From contig RPFO01000127.1 in assembly GCA_009746045.1 (NCBI GenBank), positions 1,569,638 to 1,633,637 of the forward strand: a stretch of DNA of 64,000 nucleotides, read 5' to 3'. The stretch's first letter is position 1, and each line of letters begins with the position of its first letter. The stretch is from Mesostigma viride. Its lineage: Eukaryota > Streptophyta > Mesostigmatophyceae > Mesostigmatales > Mesostigmataceae. Position numbers and translations under genes: made by a program. Shown here piece by piece: positions 1-10,806 of the stretch. A model generated the notes under the pieces. It searched no databases. It worked only from the letters and a program-made list of their open reading frames with translations, and was not told the DNA's origin.

Positions 1-3000
1 GCAGCCGCCGGGGGCGGCAAGGCGGCGGCAGCAGCCCCGGCCGTCGCGGCAGCCGTCACGGTGACGAGCATGTTGCTGGAGTGGGGGGCCGAGATGCACC
101 CTCGCACGCGCGCGCTGCGCCGGCGCGCGTTTGACGTGTACGCACACATGCGCGCGTGCGGGCTCAAGCCGGTGGAGGTGACGTTCACCAACATGGCGCG
201 CGTCGCGTGCTCCATGGGGGAGGGGGACAAGGCGCTCGCCATACTCGAGGTGGGGCCGGGTGACAGTAGTGACAAGGACACTGGAGGTGGGGACGTGGGA
301 TGTGCTGTGTACAGGTACTGCAGGTGAGCGCGGAATGAACGCGGCATCAAATAGCGGGGCTGGATGTGAGGCCATGGGTTGGGGTGGGTACATGGATACT
401 GGAGGTGAGTGCGGATGACAGTAGAGACAAGACAAGAAGATACTCAGAGGTTGAGGCCGTGAGAAAACAGTACCACTCGTAACAATCGCATTAGCAACAG
501 TAACACTGGTAACAATGACACCAGTACCACTGACACTAGTGACAATAACACTAGTGACAATAACACTAGTGACAATAACACGAGTAACAATAACACGAGT
601 AACAATGACACTAGTGACAGTAACACTGGTAACAATGACACTGGTAACAACGACACGAGTAGCAATAAACATGGAAGGTGAGCACTGTGTGAAGCAGGGC
701 CTCACCTCCAGTATCTCTGCACTGCAAGGTGTTACTGCAAGTTGCATTGCAGAGGCACTCTAAGTGAGGCCGTGGACTTGTAGGAAAGGCACCGTGTAGG
801 ATACTCGACGTGAGTGGGGGGCGATACAAAGGTACTGGAGCTGAGGGCAAGGTAAAGCCGCACCATATAACGATCCCGGAGGTGAGGCTGTGCTGGGATA
901 TTGGTACAAATCATGTGGTAGGTGAGGCCATGAACAGGAGCGGCTATACTGCTTTCGCTGTTGCGACTGTTTCTTGTTGGGCAGTATTCCAGTTTGTGGC
1001 ATTGTCCCGGTCGCATGATCTCGCATGTGATGCGTGGCGGAGGTGCCGAGGCAGCTTGATGCTTGCTGTTGTATGGTCAAGAGAGGTGTGTGGCTTTGCA
1101 TGCGACCGTACATACCTGCCCGGTGCGTCTAGTCCAGACCCATGTACATACTAGTCCATATACATGTATACACCTGCGGCTGGCCGGGGCGGGCCGCAGG
1201 CCAGACCACAGATGACCATACCTTTGTCGCAGGCCAGGACAGATGGCATTGTTGTGGTGCAAAATCGTGAATCCTGGCCAAAGCTAGAACTGCGCAATGG
1301 TTTATGTACGGTGCATGAGTGCATGGCAGTGCCGTGGTCAGTTTCCGCTCATCTCTATATAGGACCCGCTATAGGACTCACTTTGCAGCCCTGTCTGCAT
1401 ACAACAAGCTCCATGACGGTCACCTCTTATGCCAGCAAGAGCCACTTCTCGAGCCTTGCTTCCAGCACAACCCCTTCGGATCCCCCTCCCACCAGCCCAC
1501 CCTCTCCCACACTCTTCCCTCTCTCCCTCACTTCTTTGCTCCCTGTTCCTTCTTACTCCCCTCCCTCGCTCCTTTGCTCCCTTTCCCCTCCTCTCCTCCT
1601 TTGCTCCTTCGCCCCCTTTCTGCCCCCCAGGAGATGGAAGATGCTGGCATTCGCCCCAAGCTGCGCTCCTTCTTCCCCCCCCTCGAGTCCTTCTGCCGCG
1701 GCGGCGACCTGCGGCGCGCATTTGCTGTCTACGACCGTGTGCGCGAGCGCGAGCTCATGCCGGGCGAGGCCGAGTACCGCCAGCTGGCGCTCGGATGCAT
1801 CCAGCTGGCGCGACGACGAGCCACGTTCCTGCGCGAGGAGTCGGGCCGGCCAGAGGGCGTGGTGTGTGACAATGCAATATTGGACGGCAACGCGTTTGAC
1901 AGTAAAATGATCCAAGAGGCAGCCCCCCATGGGCCCATGAATGGGGTGCACGCGACAGCCAGCCCAAACAGGGAGGGTGTCCCTACGGGGGCAGCTGGCC
2001 CCGGTGTGCCAGGGGGGCAGGGCCGCATGACTTCACGGCCATCATCATCATCATCGTCGCCACCGTCATCCCCTGGGCGGGCGGTCCTACGGCCCAGGCC
2101 CACGCTGCCCACGCAGCCACCGTCATCGTCGCCACAGTCAGGATCCGTCGCTGGGTCCCCGCTCACCAAAGGCGATGCATCTCCAAAAGGCTCCCTATTG
2201 GAGGGCAAGCAGGCCGGGGCAGCGGCTAGTATTACTCTAGAGGGGGACATGACGGGCAGGGCCACACCGCTGGTGCCGACCCTGGAGGATGTGGAGCACT
2301 GCCGCGCGCGCATGCTGGGGGCGTTGCGCGACTTTAGGGAAGAGCATCAGTTTGTCGGGCGCGACCTGGCACTGTTGCTGGCGGTGTTCTTCAGGGACTG
2401 GGACGCTGCCACCACGGGGACTGGCGTTGTCTCCAACGGTCCATCCGTGGGTGGGGAGGCGTCCATGCAGAGCCAGGCGGCAGGAGCGGGCGTCAATTGG
2501 GGGCAGGTGGCAGGAGAAGCGCGTGCGGATGTTGCCTCTCCGACATGGAATGAGCGTGCGGCGGTGCCAGACGCAAGCACAGAAGGGGAGTCTCTGGCCC
2601 AGGGCGGGCAACCAGGGTCGCTGGCGGTGCATGGCGGGACAGACGGCAGTCATCACGAGGGGTGTGGGGGGCACCGGGGAGATCCCATGGGCAGCCAGGG
2701 GCCGGGAGTAGCTGATGGCAGCATCAACGGTAAGTGGTTGCTGGCATCCGCGGCGACCCGCTGGCGTGCGGAGCTGCACGGCGTGACACGGGAGGGCGTG
2801 TGCGAGGGATGCTGCCGCCAGCTGCGCAGCATCAGCCTGTTGCCGGAGGAGGCGAGCATGTTTGCGGGCAAGATTGCCGACATTGCGGCGGAGCGCGAGT
2901 ACTTCCCCAACGGCTTCCAGACCTTCAAGGTGCGGCGCGGTGCGCATGTTTTGTGGCGTCCCCTTGCTACGTGCGTGTGGGTCTTTATGATGCTTTCATT

Positions 3001-5192
3001 GGATGACGCGTCATTTGTACTACTACGCGCTGATGTGTGATTCTCTGCCTGGGTATACCCACCATGCGACTGCTTACACCTCGTGAGATGACTGCTCATG
3101 CCAGCATCCCCACCGCGCGACCGCTTACGCTTCATTGTATTAATTCCCACATCGGTCTGCCCCACTGCAGGACTGGCTGGTGGCGAACGGGCCCTTTGAC
3201 GTGATCGTAGACGGCGCCAACGTGGCCATGTACGGCCAGAACTTTGAGGAGGGCTTCTTCTCCTTCACGCAGCTGCACGAGGTGGTCCAGTCGCTGCGCC
3301 GGCGCGGCCACCGCCCGCTGGTGGTTCTCCACAACCGGCGCACGACGGGGCCGCTGGCGGAACGGGAGGACAATGCGGAGATCCTGGCGCGCCTGCGACG
3401 CGAGACATGCCTCTACTGCACGCCGGACAAGTCCAACGACGACTGGTAGGGTGCCCCCTTCGGGGAGCCATGTTGTACACATACAGGCTAGGGGACAGGG
3501 GACAGGGGACGGCGGACAGGGGACAGGGGACAGGGGACAGGGGACAGGGGACAGGGGACAGGGGACAGGGGACAGGGGACAGGGGACAGGGGACAGGGGA
3601 CAGGGGACAGGGGAGAGGGGAGAGGGGAGAGGGGAGAGGGGAGAGGGGAGAGGGGAGAGGGGAGAGGGGAGAGGGGAGAGGGGAGAGGGGAGAGGGGAGA
3701 GGGGAGAGGGGAGAGGGGAGGGGAGAGGGGAGAGGGGAGAGGGAGAGGGAGAGGGAGAGGGGAGAGGGGAGAGGGGAGAGGGGACCCAGCTCACAATTGT
3801 GGTGAGCCGGTTATTGTTGTGGACCTCCATCTGGTGCTCATGTGAATCTGGCCCCGGCCCCGGCCCCTGCCTCCCCCCCTTTCCGCTCACTCGGTACAGG
3901 TACTGGATCTACGCCGCCGTCGTGGGCAACGGCTTTCTCGTGAGCAACGACCTGATGCGTGACCACCTATGCCAGATGCTGGCACCCCGATACTTCCTCA
4001 AGTGGAGGGAGAGGCACCAGGTGGGTGCCGGCGCTGGTGGCCCTGATGTGTGCGGGCATGAGGGTGTGTGAGGAATGCCGTGGCGGCCAAAGTTGCTGCA
4101 GGAGCTTGTTATTTGCAAGTATCACCAGATTGTCAAGGAATGCCTTGTGGTAGATGCTGCAGGCGGCACGCAGCACGCGGCACGCGGCACGCCGCACGCG
4201 GCACGCGGCACGTGGCACACTGATCACTGCTCCCTTGCCCAGCTAGCCAGGTTGGGAGGCATGCTCACACCATGATGTCGTATGAGTTTGTGCAGGCTAA
4301 ACCACTTGCTGCAGCCCACGTTAACAACAGTTTGCTCGCAGTGGTAGCGTGTGCTAATCACTAAGAAAACTAATTAACACGATGGTAATTGACGAACATG
4401 TTGATAACTACTGCCTTGCTGCTAACTTGTACCATGTTTTGCGTCCTGTGCTTGCATGGTGGTAATTTGCAGGTTAACTTCTCATTCACACCCTGGGGCT
4501 TCCCCATTCTGAGGTTTCCTCCGCCCTACTCCATCCGGACGCAGGTAACGCGCCTACTCCATGCGCCCGCGTATCTGCTGCGCCCCTGCTGGCTGTGCGC
4601 GGCTGGCTTGGTAGTACACTCGATTGGTTGGTTGGATGGCTTAGCAGTAACTGGTGGTGGAACGGCATTTGTTTTGCGTTCTGCGCTCATGAAGTAATAC
4701 GCGAAGCTGTTCGGGCCTTTGGTATAGGTGTGTGCCTATCTTTTTCATGTGCATTTATGCACTCTTCCATCCTTGGAAGTCGTGCAATGCCTGTCCCTTT
4801 GTGATTTTTAACATAGCAAGCATGGACATGGACGTCGAATCCTGCTTCCATTGTCTGGTGTATGCCAGTCCTATAAGTACACCCTGCCAGGCTTAGCTGA
4901 ATACCCCTTGTGCATATTCTACGAGATTGTGTTAGCGGTGGGCTGTCTTCTCTTTTATTCTTCCCTGTCCCCATTAATGAGGCAAACATGGTAATTGGTC
5001 CGAGGTAGCCCCAACAAAGAATATCCCAAAAAAGGGTTGCCAGTGGCTCATCAACCATCCCCATCCGCCCTCCCGTGCGGCGTGCCCTAATTGTGACCAC
5101 AGGAAGCGGAAGACGAGTCGGCGTGGCATTTCCCCATCGAAGGCCGGGACAAGTGGCTCTGCGTGACCAAATCGGAGCACAGGCCGTGTTGA
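1..5192 (+). CDS. PRORP: Protein-only RNase P (PRORP), 5' end outside the window
   Basis: Cuts the 5' leader from precursor tRNAs as a single protein without RNA; in plants it works in organelles and nucleus. Exons by hand: <1-249, 1631-2929, 3171-3445, 3900-4020, 4473-4544, 5103-5192. All junctions are GT-AG and the phases close; 701 residues are visible. Exons 1-2 give PPR-type helices (AFDVYAHMRACGLKPVEVTF; then GDKALAILE joined to EMEDAGIRP). Exon 2 ends in the zinc-site pair CEGC. Exons 3-4 form the NYN nuclease: FDVIVDGANVAMYG, VVLHNRRTTG, NDDWYWIYAAVV, and FLVSNDLMRDH with its catalytic aspartates. Exon 6 supplies the remaining zinc ligands (WHFPI, WLCVT). So every key residue seems present. 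Exon 2 has an extra Ser/Pro/Gly-rich stretch of about 300 residues (1815-2730) between the PPR and central domains, much longer than in plant PRORPs. The N-terminus and any transit peptide lie upstream, so location is unknown. Confidence 0.93.
472..668 (+). repeat. 15-bp minisatellite in PRORP intron 1
   Basis: About 13 imperfect units of the type AACACTAGTGACAAT lie inside intron 1 (250-1630). Units vary at a few positions (AGT/GGT, GAC/AAC), which suggests an old or slowly homogenised array. Confidence 0.85.
3490..3783 (+). repeat. G-rich 7-bp minisatellite in PRORP intron 3
   Basis: Units of GGGGACA fill about 3490-3612 and then change to GGGGAGA up to about 3783, with a few shortened units near the end. 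Runs of four G recur every seven bases on the coding strand, so the intron RNA and the coding DNA strand could form G-quadruplexes. The array sits between the exons that hold the two halves of the nuclease domain. Confidence 0.95.
4158..4214 (+). repeat. Short 7-bp repeat in PRORP intron 4
   Basis: About eight units of GGCACGC, some changed to GCCGCACGC or GGCACGT, within the 4021-4472 intron. Confidence 0.75.
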
Positions 5193-5875
5193 ATGCCTAG
5201 CCCAGCCACAGCTGGATGCCCAACCAAGCTCACCGACATGGGTGCCTGCGATTGTTTCTGCCCCGCGGTGGGGTAATCAGTGAGACAACACATGCAGGTT
5301 GCGCCACGTGTACCTGGGCCACAGCAAGGCGCATGTTGGGAGTGTGTTACCAACTTGCCCACTTTTGTGTCTAGTATCAGCCCATTGCCTGGGTGCTAGC
5401 ATAAGTTTCAATACAAAGCGACCTTTTCGTCTGAGCCGGTTCGCCTGTGAGACGAGCAAAGAGTGGTTCAAGGTTCCAAGGCTGACTGTGCATGGCTGAT
5501 TGCTTGCTTCGTTTGTCGGGGCGAGATGTCATCACAAAACTGGCACTGAAGTGACGCTGACTTGTCGACCTGGGCCCAAGAAGTTGTGGACGTGGTCAGG
5601 GAAGAGACGTGTTGGGGGATATAGTGTGTAATGAATGGATGTGGCAGTCTCAAAGCTGCGCCAAGAGTGCTAAATATTCCTAGCCATAAAAAAAGCTATA
5701 TTAGCATGCGCCTTGTGCCCGCGAAAGGCCCAACGTGTAGTGACGAATCAGAGGCTTTTTATTGTTACATCCCATATGGATTTTTTAAATTCAATTAAAG
5801 ATGCATCAAATTACTTTATTGAGCCATGTTTGGCCGGGAGAATTTAGCCAATTAATTAATTAGATTCAACATAAC
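5193..5875. other. Spacer after PRORP; no gene seen
   Basis: This is the 3' flank of PRORP. It becomes AT-rich from about 5660. I see no convincing ORF or RNA gene. It ends at the 5' repeats of the first LINE-like copy. Confidence 0.5.
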
Positions 5876-6043
5876 TCCGTTCCAGCCACGAGCCACGAGC
5901 CACGAGCCATGAGGTAGCCATGGCTGTCGGAGCTCATAACTTTCACGTTTGAGCGCCGAATTCAGCTGTGAATATCACAATCGCTTCGTCTTTCTAAGAC
6001 GCACATGCTGATATAATTTTCCGACGCTATTACGCAATATACG

Positions 6044-7433
6044 ATGAGCAAACGCCTCTCGACGCAACGCAGCCTGGCGGCTGCGCTTAGCAATGAAAAT
6101 ACGTCTGCAGCCCCGGCTGCAGCTTCGCCAACCGGCCCAGAAGGCAGCGGCGCCACTAGCCAAGCTTTAGTGGTCGCCCAGCCCCCTCTGGCCGCCTCGC
6201 CAGCAGCGTCGCCTGAACCCAAGCGCAGTCGCCCTGCCGAGCCGACCTGGGAGGAGTTCGACTTTGACGCCAGCCAGCCCGGCTTTTTTGACAAGCTCAA
6301 CCCCGACAAGATCCTGGGCTACGTGTTTTGGGGATCGCATGCCTCTCTTATAGAACTATGCAAGCAGCTTTCCCACCAAGGTCGCCTTGTCAATGCCTTC
6401 CTCCAGAGGCGCAATTTCGGCAAGGACGTCCTCAACGCCCGCCGCCCCCACCTCCAGCAATACGCCCTCTTTTCCCTCCTTGGACGCTCCCTCGAGGAGC
6501 TTTGGCCCCCAAAGCCCCTCACCACCACCTTAACCGAATCCTCCATCCGCTCACTCCTCAAGGAGGCCCTCGAGCAGCACGTGGCCCCCATCGCCGCAGA
6601 TGTGGCGGTCATGGGCAGCACGTTGGCTGCCGAGCTCCCCCTCCTCTCCACCGCCACCTCCACCATCTCCACCGCCACCTCCATGCACCCTCCTCGCCTC
6701 CTCCACCGCCACCACCTCCACCTCCGACGCCATCACCGCCCAGCTCCGTGACATCGACCAGCGTCTTAAGGACAACGCCATTGCTATCGAGGTTCTGCAG
6801 AACACCGCAGGCCTCACCGCCCAGGCGGTGAAGGACATTGCCGCCCAGCCAGCCTCGGCTGGCCTGGCCGGCGATGCTCCTCCCATCACCACCTGGGCGG
6901 ACATGCTTAAGCAACATACCACCTCCACCACCTCCGCCGTCGCAGCCCAGCTTCAACGGCAGACGCTTGACCTCCGCGAGGAGGCCGAGCTCGCCAAGCG
7001 CAGCCTCAACGTCATTGTCAAGAACTTCAAGATGGAGGAAGGTGAGAATTCCGAGAAGCTTTTGCGTGCGTTTGAGAGAGAAATCCTTGGTCGCATGGGC
7101 CTTAACGGTGAGATCGAGCTGGCTGCCCACCGCCTTCCCCGCGCGCGGGGTAAGGCAGGGCCGCCCCCGCTCCTCCTCACCTTTAAGACCCCGGCGGACA
7201 AGATTTCTTTTCTCAGACGCCGCAAGCGGCTCGAGAAGACTCTCTTCACCCTTGATGACGACTTGACCCTGGCGCAGCAACAACGGCGACGGGAGCTATG
7301 GCCGACCTACCTCCAGCTCCGGCAGACCAAGGCACGGCAGCCGGTGTACTGGAAGGGGGCGGCCATCTACGTCGGCCACAAGCCCTGGCAGGCGACCCCC
7401 GCGGCCCCAGCGACTCCAGACGCCCCAGCTTAG
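6044..7433 (+). pseudogene. LINE ORF1-like RNA-binding protein, broken by a frameshift
   Basis: The start ATG at 6044 follows the shared leader. The first frame runs to about 6700 and encodes an Ala/Pro-rich head, a basic PEPKRSRP patch and a helical region (FWGSHASLIELCKQLSHQG; LFSLLGRSLEELW). The second frame, from about 6710, carries a predicted coiled coil and then an L1-ORF1-like RNA-binding core: RSLNVIVKNF, HRLPRARGKAGPPPLLLTF, FTLDDDLTLAQQQRRRELWP and PVYWKGAAIYVGHKPW. The DDDLT..QQ.RR pattern is typical of the C-terminal domain of L1-type ORF1 proteins. A single frameshift lies in the CCACCGCCACCTCC microsatellite around 6650-6720. Such proteins coat LINE RNA and chaperone its annealing. 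Confidence 0.72.
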
Positions 7434-7589
7434 GGGAATACAGCAGTAGTAGTGTAGCATAGATAGACCGTGGCCATGTACATGTACGCCTCCTAGAGGC
7501 ACTATCCCAGCTAAGCCCCGCACTTTATTTAATCATGTACATGTGTGCCTATGATGTGCCACCCTCCAGACGATGCCTAGCTTTATTTA

Positions 7590-8140
7590 GTAATGTTGTG
7601 CCCATGCAGGGAGTCACTCTCTGCTGAGAAGCCATGCCATAGCTCTTGTATAGCCATGATGATCTTCCCCCTCACAGGCATGCTCCCCCCTTACCCGGGC
7701 ATAGCGTGATAGACCATGAGGGTGCGGGTGCCCTGGTGCACCTAGAGCAAGTGTTGTTTACATTCCCACCCTTGCAGGAAGTAGCTTAGAATGTATTATA
7801 GGCTCATATGCCCCTTCTCAGGGTTATGTGCTACATATACTCCCAACGGAGTTATGTTCCTAATTAATTAATTAATTAATAACTCCGTTGGGAGTATCTG
7901 TAGCACATATCCCTGAGAAGGGACTTATGGCCTATAATACATTGTAGGCTACTTCCTGCAAGGGTGGGAATGTAAACAACACTTGCTCTAGGTGCACTAG
8001 GGCACCTGCACCACCCAGAGTCCCGGGCAACTCCCAGCGAAGGGGAGCCCGTCATAGGTGGGGAAGATCATCATGGTTATACAAGAGCTAGGGCATGGCT
8101 TGTCGACAGAGAGCATCTCTCTGCATAGGCATAGCATAGC
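7590..8140. repeat. Large inverted repeat of LINE 3' UTRs
   Basis: The 3' UTR of copy 1 (about 7590-7857) is followed, across a loop of TTAAT repeats, by its reverse complement (about 7876-8140) at roughly 85% identity by eye. The right arm is best read as a 5'-truncated copy of the same family that entered the TTAA-rich tail on the opposite strand. Confidence 0.85.
7839..7852 (+). other. 3' terminal hairpin of family A copy 1
   Basis: The stem is ACTCC/GGAGT with loop CAAC, placed just before ATGTTCC and the TTAAT tail. It matches in position and loop the hairpins at 11921, 53714 and 56965, but with a different stem. It is a likely recognition site for the reverse transcriptase. Confidence 0.6.
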
Positions 8141-9035
8141 AGCACGAGCCACGCGACGGTCCACGAGCCACGAACTACGGTCCACGAGCCACGAGGTAGC
8201 CATGGCTGTCGGAGCTCATAACTTTCACGTTTGAGCCCCGAATTCAGCTGTGAATATCACAATCGCTTCGTCTTTCTTAGACGCACATGCTGATATAATT
8301 TTCCGAAGCTAAAACGCACTATATGACGAGCAAACGCCCTTTGCCGCAACGCAGCCTGGCGGCTGCGCTCGGCAAGGAAAGTCCGTCTGCAGCTTCGGCA
8401 GCTAGCAGATTCGCCCTCAAGCCCGGCAGGCAGCGGTGACACTAGTCGTGCACTGGTGGTTGCCCAGCCCCCTAGCTCACGGGCTTGCCTCGCCCTCTGC
8501 ATCGCCTGAGCCTAAACGCAGCCGCCCTGAGGATCCGCCCCCTGCCGAGCCGGGCTGGAAAGAAATCGACTTTGACGCCAAATCAGCCGCATGGTGGACA
8601 CACTGCCACGCAGCTCCCACCCGGTTTATGAGCGCCGTGTTCTACGGGTCGCGCACCTCGCTTCTTGCCCTGTGCCGGCACCTTGACGACCTCGGTCGCC
8701 TCACTCCGCCTGGCCGCGTGGTCGGTGCTTACATGCCGGATCTGCCCAGCCTCCCCCGCCCCCGCCTTCAGCTCATCGCCCTCTGCTCCCTCCTCGGGCG
8801 CTCTGTCGCCGAGATCTGGACCCCCACTTCCATGAATTCCACCTCCGAAATCCGCTCCATCATCAACCAGGCCCTCGTGCACTGAGCACGTGACACCCCT
8901 CGCCGCAGATGTGGCGGCCATGGGGGGCACGCTGGCTGCCGAGCTTCCCCTCCTCTCCTCCACCACCACCGCCACCTCCAAGCTCCTCGCCTCCACCTCC
9001 ACCACAACCGACGCCCTCACCGCCCAGCTCCTCGC

Positions 9036-10806
9036 CAGAGTGAGATCGTACGTTATACGCGTTATACGGTCACGGTGGAGTATAATGTATAATACGGTAT
9101 AATACGGTATAATACGGTATTATACGTTTTCGTACGGACACACTCAGAATACTCTGATTTTACACATTTTAAGACACCCACCATCAATCCACATGTTTTT
9201 AACACTGTTTTGGACATAATCCAAGGTTGCCCTACCCTCGGCTATACTCTATACGGTGGATATTGTGGACACGATCGATGTATTGCATGTAATACTGAGA
9301 ATGTAAACGTGCGCATGCATAATTGTGTGTATGTGTATATATGTGGCTTTATATTGGTTATGTTTACTTGGGTGCCTTCACTTTGATGCAAGTAATTATA
9401 TATTTTAATATATATATGTGGCTGTGCATGCACGCAAATACTACAGTAGTATACAATTAATGCATGTAGTATGTTTGCATGGTGCGATGCTATGTGAATA
9501 TACTGAGCTGCATGTGACTACAGGTGTGTGACTCGTGGTGTGCATTAATTAATTAATTAACTGAATTAATTAATTAATATTAATTAATCTCGTGTCCCCG
9601 TTGGGGAACCACGGAGGCTAAACAGGTGGGGATGTGATAAGTAACTCACATATTCTCACCTTCCATACAACAACCTTGTTTTCCAGCAGGCTGAAGAGCA
9701 TGACAGGCGTCTATGAGCTCGCCAGCTCCTTGCAACGGTGATGCCGCTCCCAGGCAGCTAGGGTCCTTGACTACGCAATATAGAATGTCTACCGTGTGAA
9801 AACCTCCATACAGGAAGCGTAGCAAAGCCAGATAACTGCCCGATCAATTCTGGGTAGCTTTAGGAAGCATGGCATACGCAGCGTAAGGAAAACCATTGAA
9901 AGCTGCGGAAAATCTGATAGCACAACTGCAACAAGTGGAGAACAAAATAGCAAGAAAAACCCAGAAACGGCGCAAAAAGTTTCATGCCAGGTTCATTAAG
10001 AGCGCAAACAGACTGGGCGGTGACATGCGGCAAATCAACGTACCACGGCCGGCATTATTTCCTACCCAGGCGCGCAAGAAAAGCCAGCCAGCCATGGATG
10101 GATTAACCGCGGATCGCGCAGGCCTGAACGAAATCATTTTAGAAATGATAGGAAATGGCCGCAGATCGAAGATGCTTAGGTTATTTTCATGGTGTCCGTT
10201 ACTAAACGGCTCTTGCTGCATCAAAATAACCCACGAATGTCGAGTTCTACCGTCGCAGGCACACATGCTAGATTATTCATCGCGGCCAAATTGACGTTGG
10301 ATGAGACCCCCGTCCAAATCTGTACCAACAAAGGCAGCGAATTTGCAAATAGTGCAGATCTTGCTATGAAACATCATAATAGAACATCACTTTTAACCAT
10401 CGGCTTAATTTTTTCGCCTGTCGCCCGCCGGATTAGCCATATTTTCCAGGGGGATTAGCCATATTTTAACGGAACGCACGTCGCCATGGCCACCTCCGCA
10501 CGGTGCGCGCACTGTGAACCACAATGTCAAAATAAGATCGCGTCGAATTGTGAAAGTTCAGACGGGTCAGTACTTATAGTAGAGATACGAAATCTGTGGC
10601 TTCAAATCGTTGCCCTGTCGTTCTGGCATCCTAGCCGCGCAAAACGTAAAAAAAACGCGGAAAACACGGCATTATACGGTATTATACGGTATTATACGTC
10701 ATTATGCGCTAAAACGTATTACGTATGAAAAATCATACGCTAAAAGCCAGCGTATTACGTATTATACCGTATTATACCGTATTATACGGCGTATGATCTC
10801 ACTCTG
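9036..10806. mobile_element. 1771-bp DNA transposon with terminal inverted repeats (hAT-like?)
   Basis: The ends read CAGAGTGAGATCGTACG and its inverse (CGTATGATCTCACTCTG, one mismatch). Direct copies of TCCTCGC (9029-9035 and 10807-10813) flank it, and family A copy 1 shows the empty site. CAG at the tip fits hAT elements, though their usual duplication is 8 bp. Inside both ends are tandem 10-bp motifs of the type GGTATAATAC. I recognise no transposase, so it is probably non-autonomous. An inverted LINE 3' hairpin and TTAA tail occur at about 9545-9615. Confidence 0.8.
9896..10294 (+). CDS. Unrecognised ORF inside the hAT-like element
   Basis: An open frame of 132 residues starting MKAAENLIAQLQQVENKIAR, with a Lys/Arg-rich stretch after it. 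I recognise no family. It could be a remnant of a transposase accessory region or chance. No splice sites or partner exons were evident. Confidence 0.2.
   Translation: MKAAENLIAQLQQVENKIARKTQKRRKKFHARFIKSANRLGGDMRQINVPRPALFPTQARKKSQPAMDGLTADRAGLNEIILEMIGNGRRSKMLRLFSWCPLLNGSCCIKITHECRVLPSQAHMLDYSSRPN

Larger units (their letters stand above)
5876..7890 (+). mobile_element. ORF1-only LINE-like element, family A, copy 1
   Basis: The left end has GCCACGA repeats followed by a leader that is nearly the same in copy 2 (8131 onward), so both copies seem to keep their 5' end. The unit holds one ORF1-like gene, a 3' UTR of about 420 bp, a small hairpin at 7839-7852 and a tail of TTAAT repeats. No endonuclease or reverse transcriptase lies between the ORF1 stop at 7433 and the tail. 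It is thus a 2-kb unit resembling the ORF1-only 'half-LINE' elements known elsewhere, probably moved by proteins of a related ORF2-bearing LINE. That dependence is inference. Confidence 0.75.

Noticed and set aside
3132-3890. Pro/Ser-rich ORF on - across PRORP exon 3 and intron 3
   Set aside because: It is the antisense of the nuclease exon and the GGGGACA/GGGGAGA array.
8436-8885. Independent 149-residue gene
   Set aside because: It matches the middle of the family A ORF1 in a shifted frame and is part of the second LINE copy.
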